From positions 17,268,501 through 17,332,500 of the forward strand of contig CATNEN010000039.1 of the NCBI GenBank assembly GCA_950097015.1: a stretch of DNA of 64,000 nucleotides. Direction: 5' to 3'. A model generated the notes under the pieces. That model worked only from the letters and a program-made list of their open reading frames with translations, was not told the DNA's origin and did not search any database. Shown here piece by piece: positions 13,528 to 25,795 of this stretch. Within the stretch, counting starts at the first letter, position 1. Each line of letters starts with the position of its first letter. The stretch is from Macrostomum hystrix (lineage: Eukaryota > Platyhelminthes > Macrostomidae). The position numbers and the translations under genes are program-made.

Positions 13528-13703
13528 GCACTGGAACATGATTTGGTGACACCAGACCCGCAGCCAGTGAGGAGGCAATTCTGCCCATTCCGCTGACTCC
13601 TGAGCTCACAGGTGTGTACACCTGCCCAGTGTGCACTCTAACTGTGTCTTTCAGGTTGGCCCTTGAGGACGTACATTACACGAAAGCCCCAAACGCGTTG
13701 GAC
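13528..13703 (-). mobile_element. tRNA-derived SINE, family A, 5'-truncated copy
   Basis: Reverse-strand copy of the 3' two thirds of family A. Visible blocks are TTTGGTGACACCAGACCCGC, GAGGAGGCAATTCTGCCCAT, CCGCTGACTCCTGAG, GTGTGTACACCTGCCC and GGTTGGCCCTTGAGGACGTA. The tRNA-like head is missing. Confidence 0.8.
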
Positions 13704-14205
13704 CTACAAGATAGATATTTATTTATATAAAACTATTCAAGTTCCATAGACCAGAGAGGAAATCCGTTCAGTATCCTCCATCTGATAGTTAATATAACTA
13801 CAGGTAGCCTTCCAGCAGGTATTGCAATAGATAGATCCTTGTGCTACCTATAGAAACTTACCTGAACCAATTTTTGGACTTATAAGCCTCGGTTGCTGCT
13901 ACAGTTAGCACATAGATTAGGACGACCTGCAAGTCATCTTCGTCACTTCGTCACCTTACCTTAATGTTCTTTTCTAGTGCTATAAAATGTGTAACTCCCA
14001 CCTACTGTAATAAATCCATTGGTTTTAGACACTGTCTGTTCGACAAATGCAAAGCATCATCTAATACAAGCAACAGTGTAGATTATTTAACTCGCTTGCA
14101 AAAAAACAATAATGTGTCAGTGCTGGCGTGCAGCAATGCACAAAAGAGAAATATTTTGAGGCTTAAAAATTAAAGGGATGCATTGATAAGCGAAATTACA
14201 GAGCC
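13704..14205. other. Non-repetitive spacer, no gene seen
   Basis: About 500 bp. A 69-codon plus-strand open frame at 13964-14173 is unremarkable and not called. Confidence 0.5.
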
Positions 14206-15778
14206 TGTATTTCTAGGATATTACAGAGCCTGTATTTCTAGGATATTACAGAGCCTGTATTTCTAGGATATTACAGAGCCTGTATTTCTAGGATATTACA
14301 GAGCCTGTATTTCTAGGATATTACAGAGCCTGTATTTGTAGGATATTACAGAGCCTGTATTTGTAGGATATTACAGAGCCTGTATTTGTAGGATATTACA
14401 GAGCCTTAATTGTAGGATATTACAGAGCCTGTATTTGTAGGATATTACAGAGCCTGTATTTCTAGGATATTACAGAGCCTGTATTTGCAGAATATTACAG
14501 AGCCTGTACTTCTAGGATATTACAGAGCCTGTATTTCTAGGATATTACAGAGCCTGTATTTGCAGAATATTACAGAGCCTGTATTTGTAGGATATTACAG
14601 AGCCTGTATTTCTAGGATATTACAGAGCCTGTATTTGTAGGATATTACAGAGCCTGTATTTGCAGAATATTACAGAGCCTGTATTTCTAGGATATTACAG
14701 AGCCTGTATTTGTAGGATATTACAGAGCCTGTATTTCTAGGATATTACAGAGCCTGTATTTGTAGGATATTACAGAGCCTGTATTTCTAGGATATTACAG
14801 AGCCTGTATTTCTAGGATATTACAGAGCCTGTATTTCTAGGATATTACAGAGCCTGTATTTCTAGGATATTACAGAGCCTGTATTTCTAGGATATTACAG
14901 AGCCTGTATTTCTAGGATATTACAGAGCCTGTATTTGTAGGATATTACAGAGCCTTTATTTGTAGGATATTACAGAGTCTGTATTTGTAGGATATTACAG
15001 AGTCTGTATTTGTAGGATATTACAGAGCCTTTATTTGTAGGATATTACAGAGCCTGTATTTCTAGGATATTACAGAGCCTGTATTTCTAGGATATAACAG
15101 AGTCTGTATTTCTAGGATATTACAGAGCCTTTATTTCTAGGATATTACAGAGCCTGTATTTCTAGGATATTACAGAGCCTTTATTTCTAGGATATTACAG
15201 AGCCTTTATTTCTAGGATATTACAGAGCCTTTATTTCTAGGATATTACAGAGCCTGTATTTGTAGGATATTACAGAGCCTTTATTTGTAGGATATTACAG
15301 AGCCTGTATTTGTAGGATATTACAGAGCCTGTATTTCTAGGATATTACAGAGTCTGTATTTGTAGGATATTACAGAGCCTGTATTTCTAGGATATTACAG
15401 AGTCTGTATTTGTAGGATATTACAGAGTCTGTATTTGTAGGATATTACAGAGCCTTCATTTGTAGGATATTACAGAGTCTGTATTTGTAGGATATTACAG
15501 AGTCTGTATTTGTAGGATATTACAGAGCCTTTATTTGTAGGATATTACAGAGCCTGTATTTCTAGGATATTACAGAGCCTGTATTTCTAGGATATAACAG
15601 AGCCTGTATTTGTAGGATATTACAGGGCCTGTATTTGTAGGATATAACAGAGCCTGTATTTGTAGGATATTACAGAGCCTGTATTTGTAGGATATAACAG
15701 AGCCTGTATTTGTAGGATATAACAGAGCCTGTATTTGTAGGATATTACAGGGCCTGTAGTATGATTACTACAGGGTGC
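14206..15778. repeat. 25-bp minisatellite (GATATTACAGAGCCTGTATT core)
   Basis: About 62 units of 25 bp: the core in the call followed by TSTAG. Variants include TCTAG or TGTAG ends, TTTATT for GTATT, and GAGTCTG for GAGCCTG. The last copies at 15600-15770 have GATATAACAG. Confidence 0.96.
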
Positions 15779-16129
15779 TATATTTCTGGATATGACGGGC
15801 ACGCTCAGAAAGCGCCTATCTTCATGTTGCTATCAAGGCAAAAGAGTAGTTCCATTCTATTTCAGTTCCTTGCTTTCATTTCCTGTGAATTTCATCAGTT
15901 CTGTGTGAGTTATGAGGCCTGAGCTGAATTGTTCATGAAGCCCAAATATTTATTCTTTTATAGCAGCACGAGCTACTGTCTGCGTTGTGGATTCACAAGA
16001 ATTTTCGTTAGTAGGAAATGGACCATTGGATTAAACTGATAGGATTTAGTGCAAACAGAACTACCACAGTCTTTTATCAATATCGCGTAATACTCATTAC
16101 ATATTTACTCAAGTTCAACTCTGCGGTTA
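15779..16129. other. Non-repetitive spacer, no gene seen
   Basis: About 350 bp without recognisable features. Confidence 0.55.
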
Positions 16130-18376
16130 TCCTTATCCTACTCTCACTAGATATCACAGTGTATCCGCTCTCTACTCTCACTAGATATCACAGTGTATCC
16201 GCTCTCTACCCTCACTAGATATCACAGTGTATCCGCTCTCTACTCTCACTAGATATCACAGTGTATCCGCTCTCTACTCTCACTAGATATCACAGTGTAT
16301 CCGCTCTCTACTCTCACTAGATATCACAGTGTATCCGCTCTCTACTCTCACTAGATATCACAGTCTATCCGCTCTCTACTCTCACTAGATATCACAGTCT
16401 ATCCGCTCTCTACTCTCACTAGATATCACAGTCTATCCGCTCTCTACTCTCACTAGATATCACAGTGTATCCGCTCTCTACTCTCACTAGATATCACAGT
16501 CTATCCGCTCTCTACTCTCACTAGATATCACAGTCTATCCGCTCTCTACACTCACTAGATATCACAGTCTATCCGCTCTCTACTCTCACTAGATATCACA
16601 GTGTATCCGCTCTCTACACTCACTAGATATCACAGTCTATCCGCTCTCTACTCTCACTAGATATCACAGTCTATCCGCTCTCTACTCTCACTAGATATCA
16701 CAGTCTATCCGCTCTCTACTCTCACTAGATATCACAGTGTATCCGCTCTCTACTTTCACTAGATATCACAGTGTATCCGCTCTCTACTCTCACTAGATAT
16801 CACAGTCTATCCACTCTCTACTCTCACTAGATATCACAGTCTATCCGCTCTCTACTCTCACTAGATATCAGTCTATCCACTCTCTACTCTCACTAGATAT
16901 CAGTCTATCCGCTCTCTACTCTCACTAGATATCACAGTCTATCCGCTCTCTACTCTCACTAGATATCACAGTCTATCCGCTCTCTACTCTCACTAGATAT
17001 CACAGTCTATCCGCTCTCTACACTCACTAGATATCACAGTCTATCCGCTCTCTACTCTCACTAGATATCACAGTGTATCCGCTCTCTACTCTCACTAGAT
17101 ATCACAGTGTATCCGCTCTCTACTCTCACTAGATATCACAGTCTATCCGCTCTCTACTCTCACTAGATATCACAGTCTATCCGCTCTCTACTCTCACTAG
17201 ATATCACAGTCTATCCGCTCTCTACTCTCACTAGATATCACAGTGTATCCGCTCTCTACACTCACTAGATATCACAGTCTATCCGCTCTCTACACTCACT
17301 AGATATCACAGTGTATCCGCTCTCTACACTCACTAGATATCACAGTGTATCCGCTCTCTACTCTCACTAGATATCACAGTGTATCCGCTCTCTACTCTCA
17401 CTAGATATCACAGTGTATCCGCTCTCTACTCTCACTAGATATCACAGTCTATCCGCTCTCTACTCTCACTAGATATCACAGTCTATCCGCTCTCTACTCT
17501 CACTAGATATCACAGTGTATCCGCTCTCTACTCTCACTAGATATCACAGTGTATCCGCTCTCTACTCTCACTAGATATCACAGTGTATCCGCTCTCTACT
17601 CTCACTAGATATCACAGTCTATCCGCTCTCTACTCTCACTAGATATCACAGACCATCCGCTCTCTACACTCACTAGATATCACAGTGTATGCGCTCTCTA
17701 CACTCACTAGATATCACAGTGTATCCGCTCTCTACACTCACTAGATATCACAGTGTATCCGCTCTCTACTCTCACTAGATATCACAGTCTATCCGCTCTC
17801 TACTCTCACTAGATATCACAGTGTATCCGCTCTCTACACTCACTAGATATCACAGTCTATCCGCTCTCTACTCTCACTAGATATCACAGTCTATCCGCTC
17901 TCTACTCTCACTAGATATCACAGTCTATCCGCTCTCTACACTCACTAGATATCACAGTGTATCCGCTCTCTACACTCACTAGATATCACAGTGTATCCGC
18001 TCTCTACTCTCACTAGATATCACAGTGTATCCGCTCTCTACTCTCACTAGATATCACAGTCTATCCGCTCTCTACTCTCACTAGATATCACAGTGTATCC
18101 GCTCTCTACACTCACTAGATATCACAGTCTATCCGCTCTCTACTCTCACTAGATATCACAGTCTATCCGCTCTCTACTCTCACTAGATATCACAGTGTAT
18201 CCGCTCTCTACACTCACTAGATATCACAGTCTATCCGCTCTCTACTCTCACTAGATATCACAGTCTATCCGCTCTCTACTCTCACTAGATATCACAGTCT
18301 ATCCGCTCTCTACACTCACTAGATATCACAGACCATCCGCTCTCTACTCTCACTAGATATCACAGTGTATCCGCTC
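16130..18376. repeat. 34-bp minisatellite (ACTCTCACTAGATATCACAG core)
   Basis: About 66 units of 34 bp: the core followed by TSTATCCGCTCTCT. GTGTATCC and GTCTATCC units, and CTACTCTC and CTACACTC units, are interspersed in repeating patterns, which suggests higher-order duplication. Two neighbouring units near 16865-16905 lack the CA of CACAG. The plus strand is pyrimidine-rich, with a CACAG step in each unit. Confidence 0.96.
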
Positions 18377-18899
18377 AAATATTAATAATATTAAGACTCC
18401 TTCCAGAAGAATACTATCGCTCACAATGTGCTGACATGACTGGGGTAATTCTGACATCAAGTGGAATTGTGTAGCACTATGATAGCAACGAAACGATGGC
18501 TAGGTGAATTCTTGTTTCGCATTTTCTGCCCCACTGTGTTATATCAACTTTGATTTCTTCTATATGCAAAGAAGACTTACAAGAATTGTATTCACACACA
18601 ATGCCTCAATGCGGTGGGGGGTTGAATGAGAATGAAGTGCGTCATCCACGCTCAGGAGTTGATGGATGATTCAGCTGTGGTTGGCAGAAGAAGTGTCTGC
18701 AACATATTGGGATTAGAAAACGTTAAGTTGAGATGGGATAGGGAATCTGATATACCATCAATGTTAAAGGTTTGTTCCCAAATTACCGATAGGATTAAAA
18801 TAACATCGAAAATCTCATTCGTTAACATTTTCCAAACACTTTTGAGCGGCCCTTATTAGGGCCGTTTTCAACGCTCTCAGATTTTCTGCACCTTCTTAA
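18377..18899. other. Non-repetitive DNA, no gene seen
   Basis: About 520 bp. A 77-codon plus-strand open frame at 18626-18859 is not similar to anything I recognise, and it lacks clear splice partners. Confidence 0.5.
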
Positions 18900-19120
18900 A
18901 TTGCAGGAGGCCTGCGGGCACCATGGCACATCACTTGGTGACGCTGGACCCGAAGCAAGCGAGGAGACAATTCTGCCCATTCCGCTGACTCCTAAGCACA
19001 CACTCGAGCAGGCGTGTACATCTGCCCGGACCTTCGCATCGTCATGCAGTGCACACACCCTCTGCCTTGGGTGTACTACACTACAAACCCCAAAGCTTTC
19101 TCTCAGCGGCTGCGCCCAAA
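18900..19120 (-). mobile_element. tRNA-derived SINE, family A, minus strand, head missing
   Basis: Reverse-strand family A copy. It begins with the 3' end (TTGCAGGAGGCCTGCGGGCA), then CACATCACTTGGTGACGCTG, CAATTCTGCCCATTCCGCTG, TGTACATCTGCCCGGACCTT and GCGGCTGCGCCCAAA. It stops before the tRNA-like head. Confidence 0.8.
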
Positions 19121-20047
19121 AAGTCTAGGTTAAGGTTGTGTTACGTTTGCTATATATTGTCAAGAGGACTAAAAATATCTTGGTTTTGATCCTATAAAAT
19201 GTTATTTTGAAATTGAAATGCGATCTAGCCATAGTAAATATGGATATGGGGAATGGAAAGTGACACCTATCTGGTGGGATAAAAGTTGTAAATGCCTCAG
19301 TTTATAACTATTGCTTGTGCTTGTTCTTTTATCACCTTTATTTTGGATGCAGCTGTTTTCGTTGTGTGTTAAATTTCACAGCTATGTTAGAGCGGATTAA
19401 TGGCTTTGAATCCCTGTGCGAAAGACAAATAATCCCAAAGCTAAACTTATTGAATATTGATATGGCTACAAAACCCAGCCTGATATGCTACTTGAATGAT
19501 TGCATGCACAAAGACAATCGTTTGGTTTCCATGACAGCAAAGAAAGTTTAATAAATATTGAAATATATATAGATAATATGAACAAGATACGTATCGAGAG
19601 AATAAATTGGTCACTTTAGAGGTTGCCTATTAAACGTACCTGAAATAAAAGCTTCTCAGAAAACATGTTTATTTATTTTTATTTTTGAAGATACTACTAC
19701 TGGCTGATAAGTAGTTTGCGCTCTTCGCTCACTATATCTTAGCGATATAATTTATTCGTTTAATTTTTGCAGTAGATTATAAGTTTATAAAAGTTAGTCA
19801 AACCGAATAAAGCTTTGTTACCAGAATAAAGTTATTGATTAGAATTGGGTTAATGCTGCGGCTGCACATCTGACCTAATTGAACAGGTGTAGTTAGTTAG
19901 CAGAATTTATCTGGGTACAACTATGTATTTCTAGAGCTATATTTCTTTGAATCGAATCTGTAAAGCTTGTTTAGAGGATTTGAAATTTGATCGCGAACTC
20001 GCGTCAGCGAAAGTGCTTATAGACCTATAAAAGTCGAAAGCTGAGCC
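19121..20047. other. AT-rich intergenic DNA
   Basis: About 930 bp with no supported gene. It includes the likely 3' flank of the minus-strand gene at 20048-21031. The first AATAAA-type signals in that direction (TTTATT on the plus strand, near 19753) lie about 290 bp past its stop codon. Confidence 0.5.
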
Positions 20048-21031
20048 TTAGCAGCCAATGAACGCCGCCTCGACAACCCGGATGTCGATGGCATTCTCAG
20101 AAACCAAAAAGCAGCGAACGCTGCCGAAGAGCCTTGAACCAGAGCTGGCCGCGCCGAGAGAAGCGCACAACGGCGCCGAGGGTATGTCAGAGGCCGACAA
20201 GTTAAACTGCGTCAGAACACTGGCGCGTTGGCCATTGCGCCACAGAGTGACATTTCCAGTAGCGGCGTTGAAGATGAAGCCCAGTGTGACGTAGTCAGAT
20301 TCGCTATTAAACGGAACGCTATCAGTCCAAATGTTGGCACTAGTGCCGCCAGCCGACGCAACCTTAACAGCCAGACGATTCTCGGACGTTTCAAAAACGG
20401 AGACAACCGAATTATTGAAGGACGAGCAGCTGTGCAGGCTGAAGTATGCAGCCGGTCCGCCGTTTCCATAGCGACGCACACGCATGAACAGAGACGCGCT
20501 GTTCGAGGTGAAGTTCTCCCAGATTGCAAACGGAGTGCCAGCAATGGCTGACAGGTAAGCAAAGTCTGCCACACCACCTCTCATGACCAGACCTTCGGCA
20601 GGACTCAAACTGCTATTCCCAGAGAGTGCAAAGCTGCCAATTAAACCGTCAGACAGAAGGAGTCGAATGCCTAGACGAAAGTCCCACAAGCCAGTGATCT
20701 TGGAGTCGTGCATCTCGGCGCGGTACAGGGCAACGCACGCGTCAGAAACGGCCCACTGACCAACTACTTGAGTAATTCTGGCCATGGCACAGGACGAGAG
20801 CCCGGAGTCCGTGTTGAACACTGAACAGTTTCCACTGAGCAGACAGGCCAACGCGCACTCGGAAGCGCTGGAAGTCTGATTAGAGGGACTGCTGAACTGG
20901 TCAGCCGAAGTTGGACACCGATTGATCTTGAAGTAAGCGGCGGAGCCCCACAAACTGACAGAGCTCGGTTGAGCCAGGGTTAAGCTGCTCGCGACAGACA
21001 CCAGAATAAACAGGGCCAGCAGAGAATGCAT
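20048..21031 (-). CDS. Secreted PAN/apple-like plus ConA-like protein
   Basis: Single-exon frame of 327 residues. The first 20 or so residues are a typical signal peptide (hydrophobic L/A/V/S run ending near A-Q at 20-21), so the product should be secreted. Residues about 30-105 hold six cysteines (39, 59, 63, 69, 81, 99) in the spacing of a PAN/apple-like module, with the C-x3-C-x5-C pattern at 59-69. Residues about 115-327 look like a concanavalin-A-type jelly-roll (pentraxin/laminin-G type): alternating beta-strand hydrophobics and a G-N-V-T-L-W-R-N-G turn near residues 270-280, with cysteines late in the domain. Several N-x-S/T sites suit an extracellular protein. The ATG at 21031 gives an ideal signal peptide, so I chose it. 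Fold assignments rest on pattern only; the ligand and role are unknown. Bases are more GC-rich than the flanks. Confidence 0.75.
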   Translation of the reverse strand: MHSLLALFILVSVASSLTLAQPSSVSLWGSAAYFKINRCPTSADQFSSPSNQTSSASECALACLLSGNCSVFNTDSGLSSCAMARITQVVGQWAVSDACVALYRAEMHDSKITGLWDFRLGIRLLLSDGLIGSFALSGNSSLSPAEGLVMRGGVADFAYLSAIAGTPFAIWENFTSNSASLFMRVRRYGNGGPAAYFSLHSCSSFNNSVVSVFETSENRLAVKVASAGGTSANIWTDSVPFNSESDYVTLGFIFNAATGNVTLWRNGQRASVLTQFNLSASDIPSAPLCASLGAASSGSRLFGSVRCFLVSENAIDIRVVEAAFIGC

Positions 21032-21463
21032 GATTGAAACACTAGAGTAGCTCTAAAATTGGTGCTCTCTGCATGAGTATCTTTATTATAGGTTCCTTTA
21101 ACAATAGAAACATATATTGTGAGCGATAATCCAGTTGACATGGCAACCAGTCCAGGTATGAAACTCGGCTACCAAACATTAATTACACTGATTGTGACGC
21201 GGCCGGCCAACCTACTAGTAATAATTTAATTTCCGTTCTTGCTTTCGACGTTAACAAAACAGATTGTACGAGTACCTTGATGAGCACTTCAGTAATCTAC
21301 TTGTCATCTATGCGTATAATCCGTATGAGTATAATATAATCCAGTTAAAAAAACTATTCTTTCGTTTGTCTGTTTGTCTGACACTTAACTCTCCATTGTT
21401 TTACTTCACCCAGCTATTCGATGGTGTTATATCTGCATTAGCATTTAATTAGTAATTAAATAA
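21032..21463. other. Intergenic DNA upstream of the secreted-protein gene
   Basis: About 430 bp. It should hold the promoter of the minus-strand gene ending at 21031, but I see no clear core promoter motif beyond AT-rich stretches. Confidence 0.4.
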
Positions 21464-21973
<510 letters not shown>

Positions 21974-22570
21974 GCTTATTTGATCGCTATAAAGCCCAAG
22001 CTCAAAATAAGAAAAAACATGATTATTATCTTATGTTACACTGTACTAGCACCAATATATAGTTTAGAAGCGTTGATCTGACAAAATCAATCGTCAAGAC
22101 TCAAGAAAGTGTGTTACACTGCCGTCAGTTTAAAACAAAAATAGCAGACTTTTATAGTTAGTCGCATTTAAATAAGTCACTACAACTGTGTACATTCACG
22201 ACAGGATTTGTTCGAATAACTAGACGATCACAGTAAAAATGGTGCCAACAAAACAGCACTGATTGATTTGTCATGGAAAAAGTGTGGCAATTAGAGGAAA
22301 CAGAGTTACTACAATATTTGCATCTTGTCCTCTCACACCAGCGTTTCCTCACTATATCTTTCGCAATATCTGATGAAACAACTTACTTGAAGATCACAAA
22401 ACATCCATCGGTATTGACGAGATATTCAACAATTCTCGTCGGGGTATCTAGTGGCCATATGGTGTACTTCCACGAACATCGGTCATTCAGTTTGGGAGCT
22501 ATCGATAAGTAGGCAGTGGGCATTTGGTCAGTGGTCTTTCTACTAGAAGGCTGAATAGAAGGCTGAGTAT
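21974..22570. other. Intergenic DNA, no gene seen
   Basis: About 600 bp. Several short open frames are present on both strands without support. Confidence 0.5.
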
Positions 22571-22574
22571 ATCT

Positions 22575-22645
22575 GTAGTGTGGCTGTACACTGACTGACA
22601 ATGAGAAAGTCTGGGCTGACGTACATACCCCCGACCCGAGTCCGT
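22575..22645 (+). mobile_element. SINE family A internal fragment
   Basis: Short plus-strand piece of family A (GTACACTGACTGACAATGAG, AAAGTCTGGGCTGACGTACA). It lies about 40 bp from a minus-strand fragment of the same family, so the two form a small inverted pair. Confidence 0.6.
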
Positions 22646-22682
22646 GTCAGCACTCAGCGATCAGTGAAATAATAACATAGTA

Positions 22683-22850
22683 GTAATTGCACGAAGGCTG
22701 GGGGCAATGGCACTAGACCCGCAGCCAGCGAGGAGGCAATTCTGTCCATTTCGCTGACTCCTGAGCACACACGCACACAGATACTGTACGCAGGCATACG
22801 CTCACACACGTGTGTACATCTGCCCTGACTTTCTCATCGACCTGACTTTC
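22683..22850 (-). mobile_element. tRNA-derived SINE, family A, 3' part on minus strand
   Basis: Starts with the 3' end AATTGCACGAAGGCTGGGGG, then CACTAGACCCGCAGCCAGCG, GAGGAGGCAATTCTGTCCAT, ACATCTGCCCTGACTTTCTC. It lacks the head. It sits just beyond the 3' end of the ankyrin gene, on the same strand. Confidence 0.8.
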
Positions 22851-22929
22851 TCAACGATCAGTGGAAATGGAATAGACAGGATGGCCTCAGGACGATTATA
22901 AAATGCCAAAAAAACTGTTTCGTTGCTAA

Positions 22930-25139
22930 TCAAGCTCGGGCCTCAGCAAGCCGCGCTCTAGCAAAGGCCAATGCCTCCTGGCCCAGCTGACCGGCTTCCA
23001 GCAGCTCAACTGGCGTGTTGCCGCGCTGGTCGCGCACAGCAAGGCAGGCGGGCGGCAGCTCCGCGGCCAGCCAGTGGAATGCGGAGCTGCCATCCTTGGT
23101 GTTGGTGGCAGCTAAGTGCAGGGCGGTGCGCCCCCCACTGCCAGGCAGGATGAAGCCCTCGTTGGAGCCGCCAAGCCGCAGCTGAATGTAGCGAAGCCAC
23201 TGGGCTGTCTGGTATTCGGCAGCGCAGTGTACAGGCGAGTTGCCAAGCTCGTCCTGCCTGAGCAAGCATCGCTTTCGAGCTTCATCGTCGACCAGTTGTT
23301 CGACTAGCCAGATGAAGGCGGCGTTGCTCTCGGTGTTCATAGCCGCGTGGTGCAGCAGAGTCCGACCGCAGCAGCCAGTCAGGCTGACGAGGTTGAAGCC
23401 AGAGTTCTCCTTCGCACTCAGCGCGGCAGCGGCCAGCACCAGAGAGTCAACTCCGCGCTGAAACTCTGCGGCCAGATGCAGCGGAGTGTTGCCGTCAGCG
23501 TCTCCAGTGATGAGGCACTGTGGCCCGAGTCGATTAACTAGCCAGGCGAGGCCACTGGCACCAACTGGGTTTCTGGCAGCACCGTGAGCCAATGAGCTAC
23601 CGAGACCGCCAACACAGATTAGCATCTTGTCACGGTTCTCAGGACTGTGGCTCTGTGATCTGAATAGCAATTGCAAACTGGCACTGGCATCCGGATGGCA
23701 ATACACGGCCAGGTGTAGCGGTGTGTTACCGTCGGCGTCTCTATCCGTGAGACAGTCCCGGCCAAGCTTGGAAGCGAGCCAGACCAGAGCTGGACCTCCG
23801 TCGTGAACATTTCTACCGGCACAATGAGCCAGCGAGCTGTGAAACTGGCCTCTAAGTTGCAGCAGCCTATCAAGACTGTCTTTTTCTTTGACTTTTTCAC
23901 TGACAACTTGCAACACTTCAACAGGTCGACGACTGGACCACATAGCCAGATGCAAAGGCGTGTTACCATCATCGTCCGGCTCACAGAGGCAATCCACCAC
24001 GGCGTCGATGTTACTAAGCAGCCAAATAAGCGGCAAGTCAGACGCTGCAGAGTTTGACGCAGCCCAATGAGCGGATGTTCTGCCGCGATGGCCACGCTTC
24101 AGAAACGCTGACAAACAATTCTGACCACCGCTTGACAGCCTGTTGAGCATCAGCTGCAACCAGTCGTTAGCATTCGGCTGACACCACGCAGCTAGATGCA
24201 CGGCTGTGTTGCCTTCACTGTCCTCCTCGGTGATGCAGTTAAGAGCTCCCAGCTGGTTCATCAGCCAGACAAAGCACGCGCAGCTAGCCTTATTGCAGGC
24301 AGCCCAGAGCACCGCGCTGCGACCATACTTACCACCGCGGGACACCAGTTGGGAGATGACATCGCCGCCTGCTTGCTGCACCAGGTAAGCCAGGTATTCA
24401 GGACTAGCCTGCTTAGAGGCAGCCACAGCCAAGAAGAATTGCCATCGCAGTCGGGCTCGCTCAAACAGCCGGGTCCCAGTTCGCTGACCAGCCAGCAGAG
24501 GGCCGACATGTCGTCCACATTGCGCACGGCGCTGTGCACCGGGCCGGCGCCCCACTGGCCTGGAGTGCGAAGCCACGCAGCGGCAACAGCAGCATCAGCA
24601 GAAGCCACGACCGTCTTTTTCATCAGTTGCAACGAATCGCCACTCTGAAAATTGGCCGCTATGTGAACCGGCGTGTCTCCGGAGAAGTCTTTGTCCAAAA
24701 GACAGCCGGGGCCCAGCTCAGCAAGCAGCCACGCCAGGGTGGCGGCCTGCCCCGGGCGGGCAGCTGCCCAGTGGATGACGCGGCGGCCGCACTGGCCGCG
24801 CTCAGCGAAGCAACGCGGTGCCAATCCTCTGGATTTGACAAGCTGCAGAGCTTTCGGTGGCTGATTGTACGCGGCCAGGTGTACAAGTGTGTTGCCGCAG
24901 CTGTCGCGAATGCTGAAGGCCGAATCGCCGAAGACTCGTTCGACAAGAGCTCGCAAAGCTTGGAAACCATCGGGATCGCTAGCAGCAGCCAGCAGTACTC
25001 CAGCTGCGGTGCCGCTACCCTCTTGGCTGCCGATTTGAGCAATGACGGAATCAATCTCGGAGACTGATGCGGCATCGCCACTAATAAGTCGCTTGAAACG
25101 CAAGTACAAGCTCTTTGGAGTTAACTCATCGCCCGACAT
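22930..25139 (-). CDS. Ankyrin-repeat protein, frame broken once
   Basis: Two overlapping minus-strand frames make one long ankyrin-repeat protein of about 735 residues. The first runs from ATG 25139 (M-S-G-D-E-L) to the D-C-D-G-N motif near 24440. The second continues from there to the stop at 22930. Modules of about 75-85 residues recur. Each pairs a G-x-x-G-R-x-x-x-H-x-A-A-x-N helix pair, then W-L-x-x-x-L-G-x-x-C-L, with a canonical D-x-D-G-N-T-P-L-H-L-A ankyrin repeat followed by L-Q-L. At least six such modules are visible. The frame switch falls inside one D-G-N-T-P-L-H-L-A motif, where about seven bases appear missing relative to sister copies. There is no GT/AG pair to explain it as an intron. 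It may be a real frameshift allele, a recent pseudogene or a sequence error. No catalytic, membrane or death-type domain is seen; the likely role is protein binding in the cytosol, partner unknown. Confidence 0.75.
24430..24442 (-). other. Frameshift in ankyrin gene
   Basis: On the minus strand GATGGCAATTCTTCTTGGCT replaces the expected GAT-GGC-AAY-ACN-CCN-YTN-CAY-CTG-GCT. Eight bases stand where fifteen are expected, so about seven are missing. The reading frame changes here and is open on both sides. Confidence 0.7.
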
Positions 25140-25436
25140 TGACGTCTATGTTTAGATCTTGGTTGAGCTTAATTCCGCTGAAATCAACGATTGACGCACG
25201 AGAATAAAACTCGTATTAACGTGCATGCTACTTAAAGTAGAACACTGTAAATAAAATTTTGTTCTAGGCTTCATTGTGTTCCACTGCCTGGAAGACAAAA
25301 ATCTAAGCAACTTGAAATCTGGGATTTTATCTGTCGAGTCAAGTTTCGATCCGAAGGCGGTGAACAGCTGTTCAGTATGTGGACTGGGCAACCGTCACAC
25401 CCACCGTATTTCTAAGTAACGGGCCTATAAGAAAAA
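25140..25436. other. Upstream flank of the ankyrin gene
   Basis: About 300 bp of non-repetitive sequence between the ankyrin start codon and a SINE. No recognisable promoter motif. Confidence 0.4.
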
Positions 25437-25795
25437 TATTTTGCACGAAGGCTGGGGGCAATGGCACATCATTTGGTAACACTAGACCCGCAGCCAGCGA
25501 GGAGGCACTTCTGCACATTCCGCTGACTCCTGAGCACATACACACACAGATACCGTACGCTGGCATTCGCTCACACAGGTGTGTACATCTGCCCTGACTT
25601 TCTCATCGTCAGACAGTGTGCATTTTCACTGTGCCTTGGAGGTTGGCCCTCAAGGGCGTAAATTGCACGACAAGCCCCCAAGCCTTCTCTCCGCGGCTGC
25701 GCCCCAAATGAATGTGGCCTCGCCACAGAATCGAGCTCAGTGACCATCGCGCGAGAGGCAGACGCGTTAGACTGCTCGGCCACTCACCCCCCACC
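25437..25795 (-). mobile_element. tRNA-derived SINE, family A, near full length
   Basis: Reverse-strand copy covering the whole family A consensus. It has a 3' end TTGCACGAAGGCTGGGGGCA and body blocks as in other copies. The tRNA-like head at 25690-25795 includes the region of the B box (GAATCGAGCTCAGTGACC) and the A-box end (CTGCTCGGCCACTCACC). It is a good template for the family, about 355 bp long. Confidence 0.85.

Noticed and set aside
23619-24095. Long frames in other phases over the ankyrin gene
   Set aside because: Shadows of the GC-rich ankyrin coding frame, without ankyrin motifs of their own.
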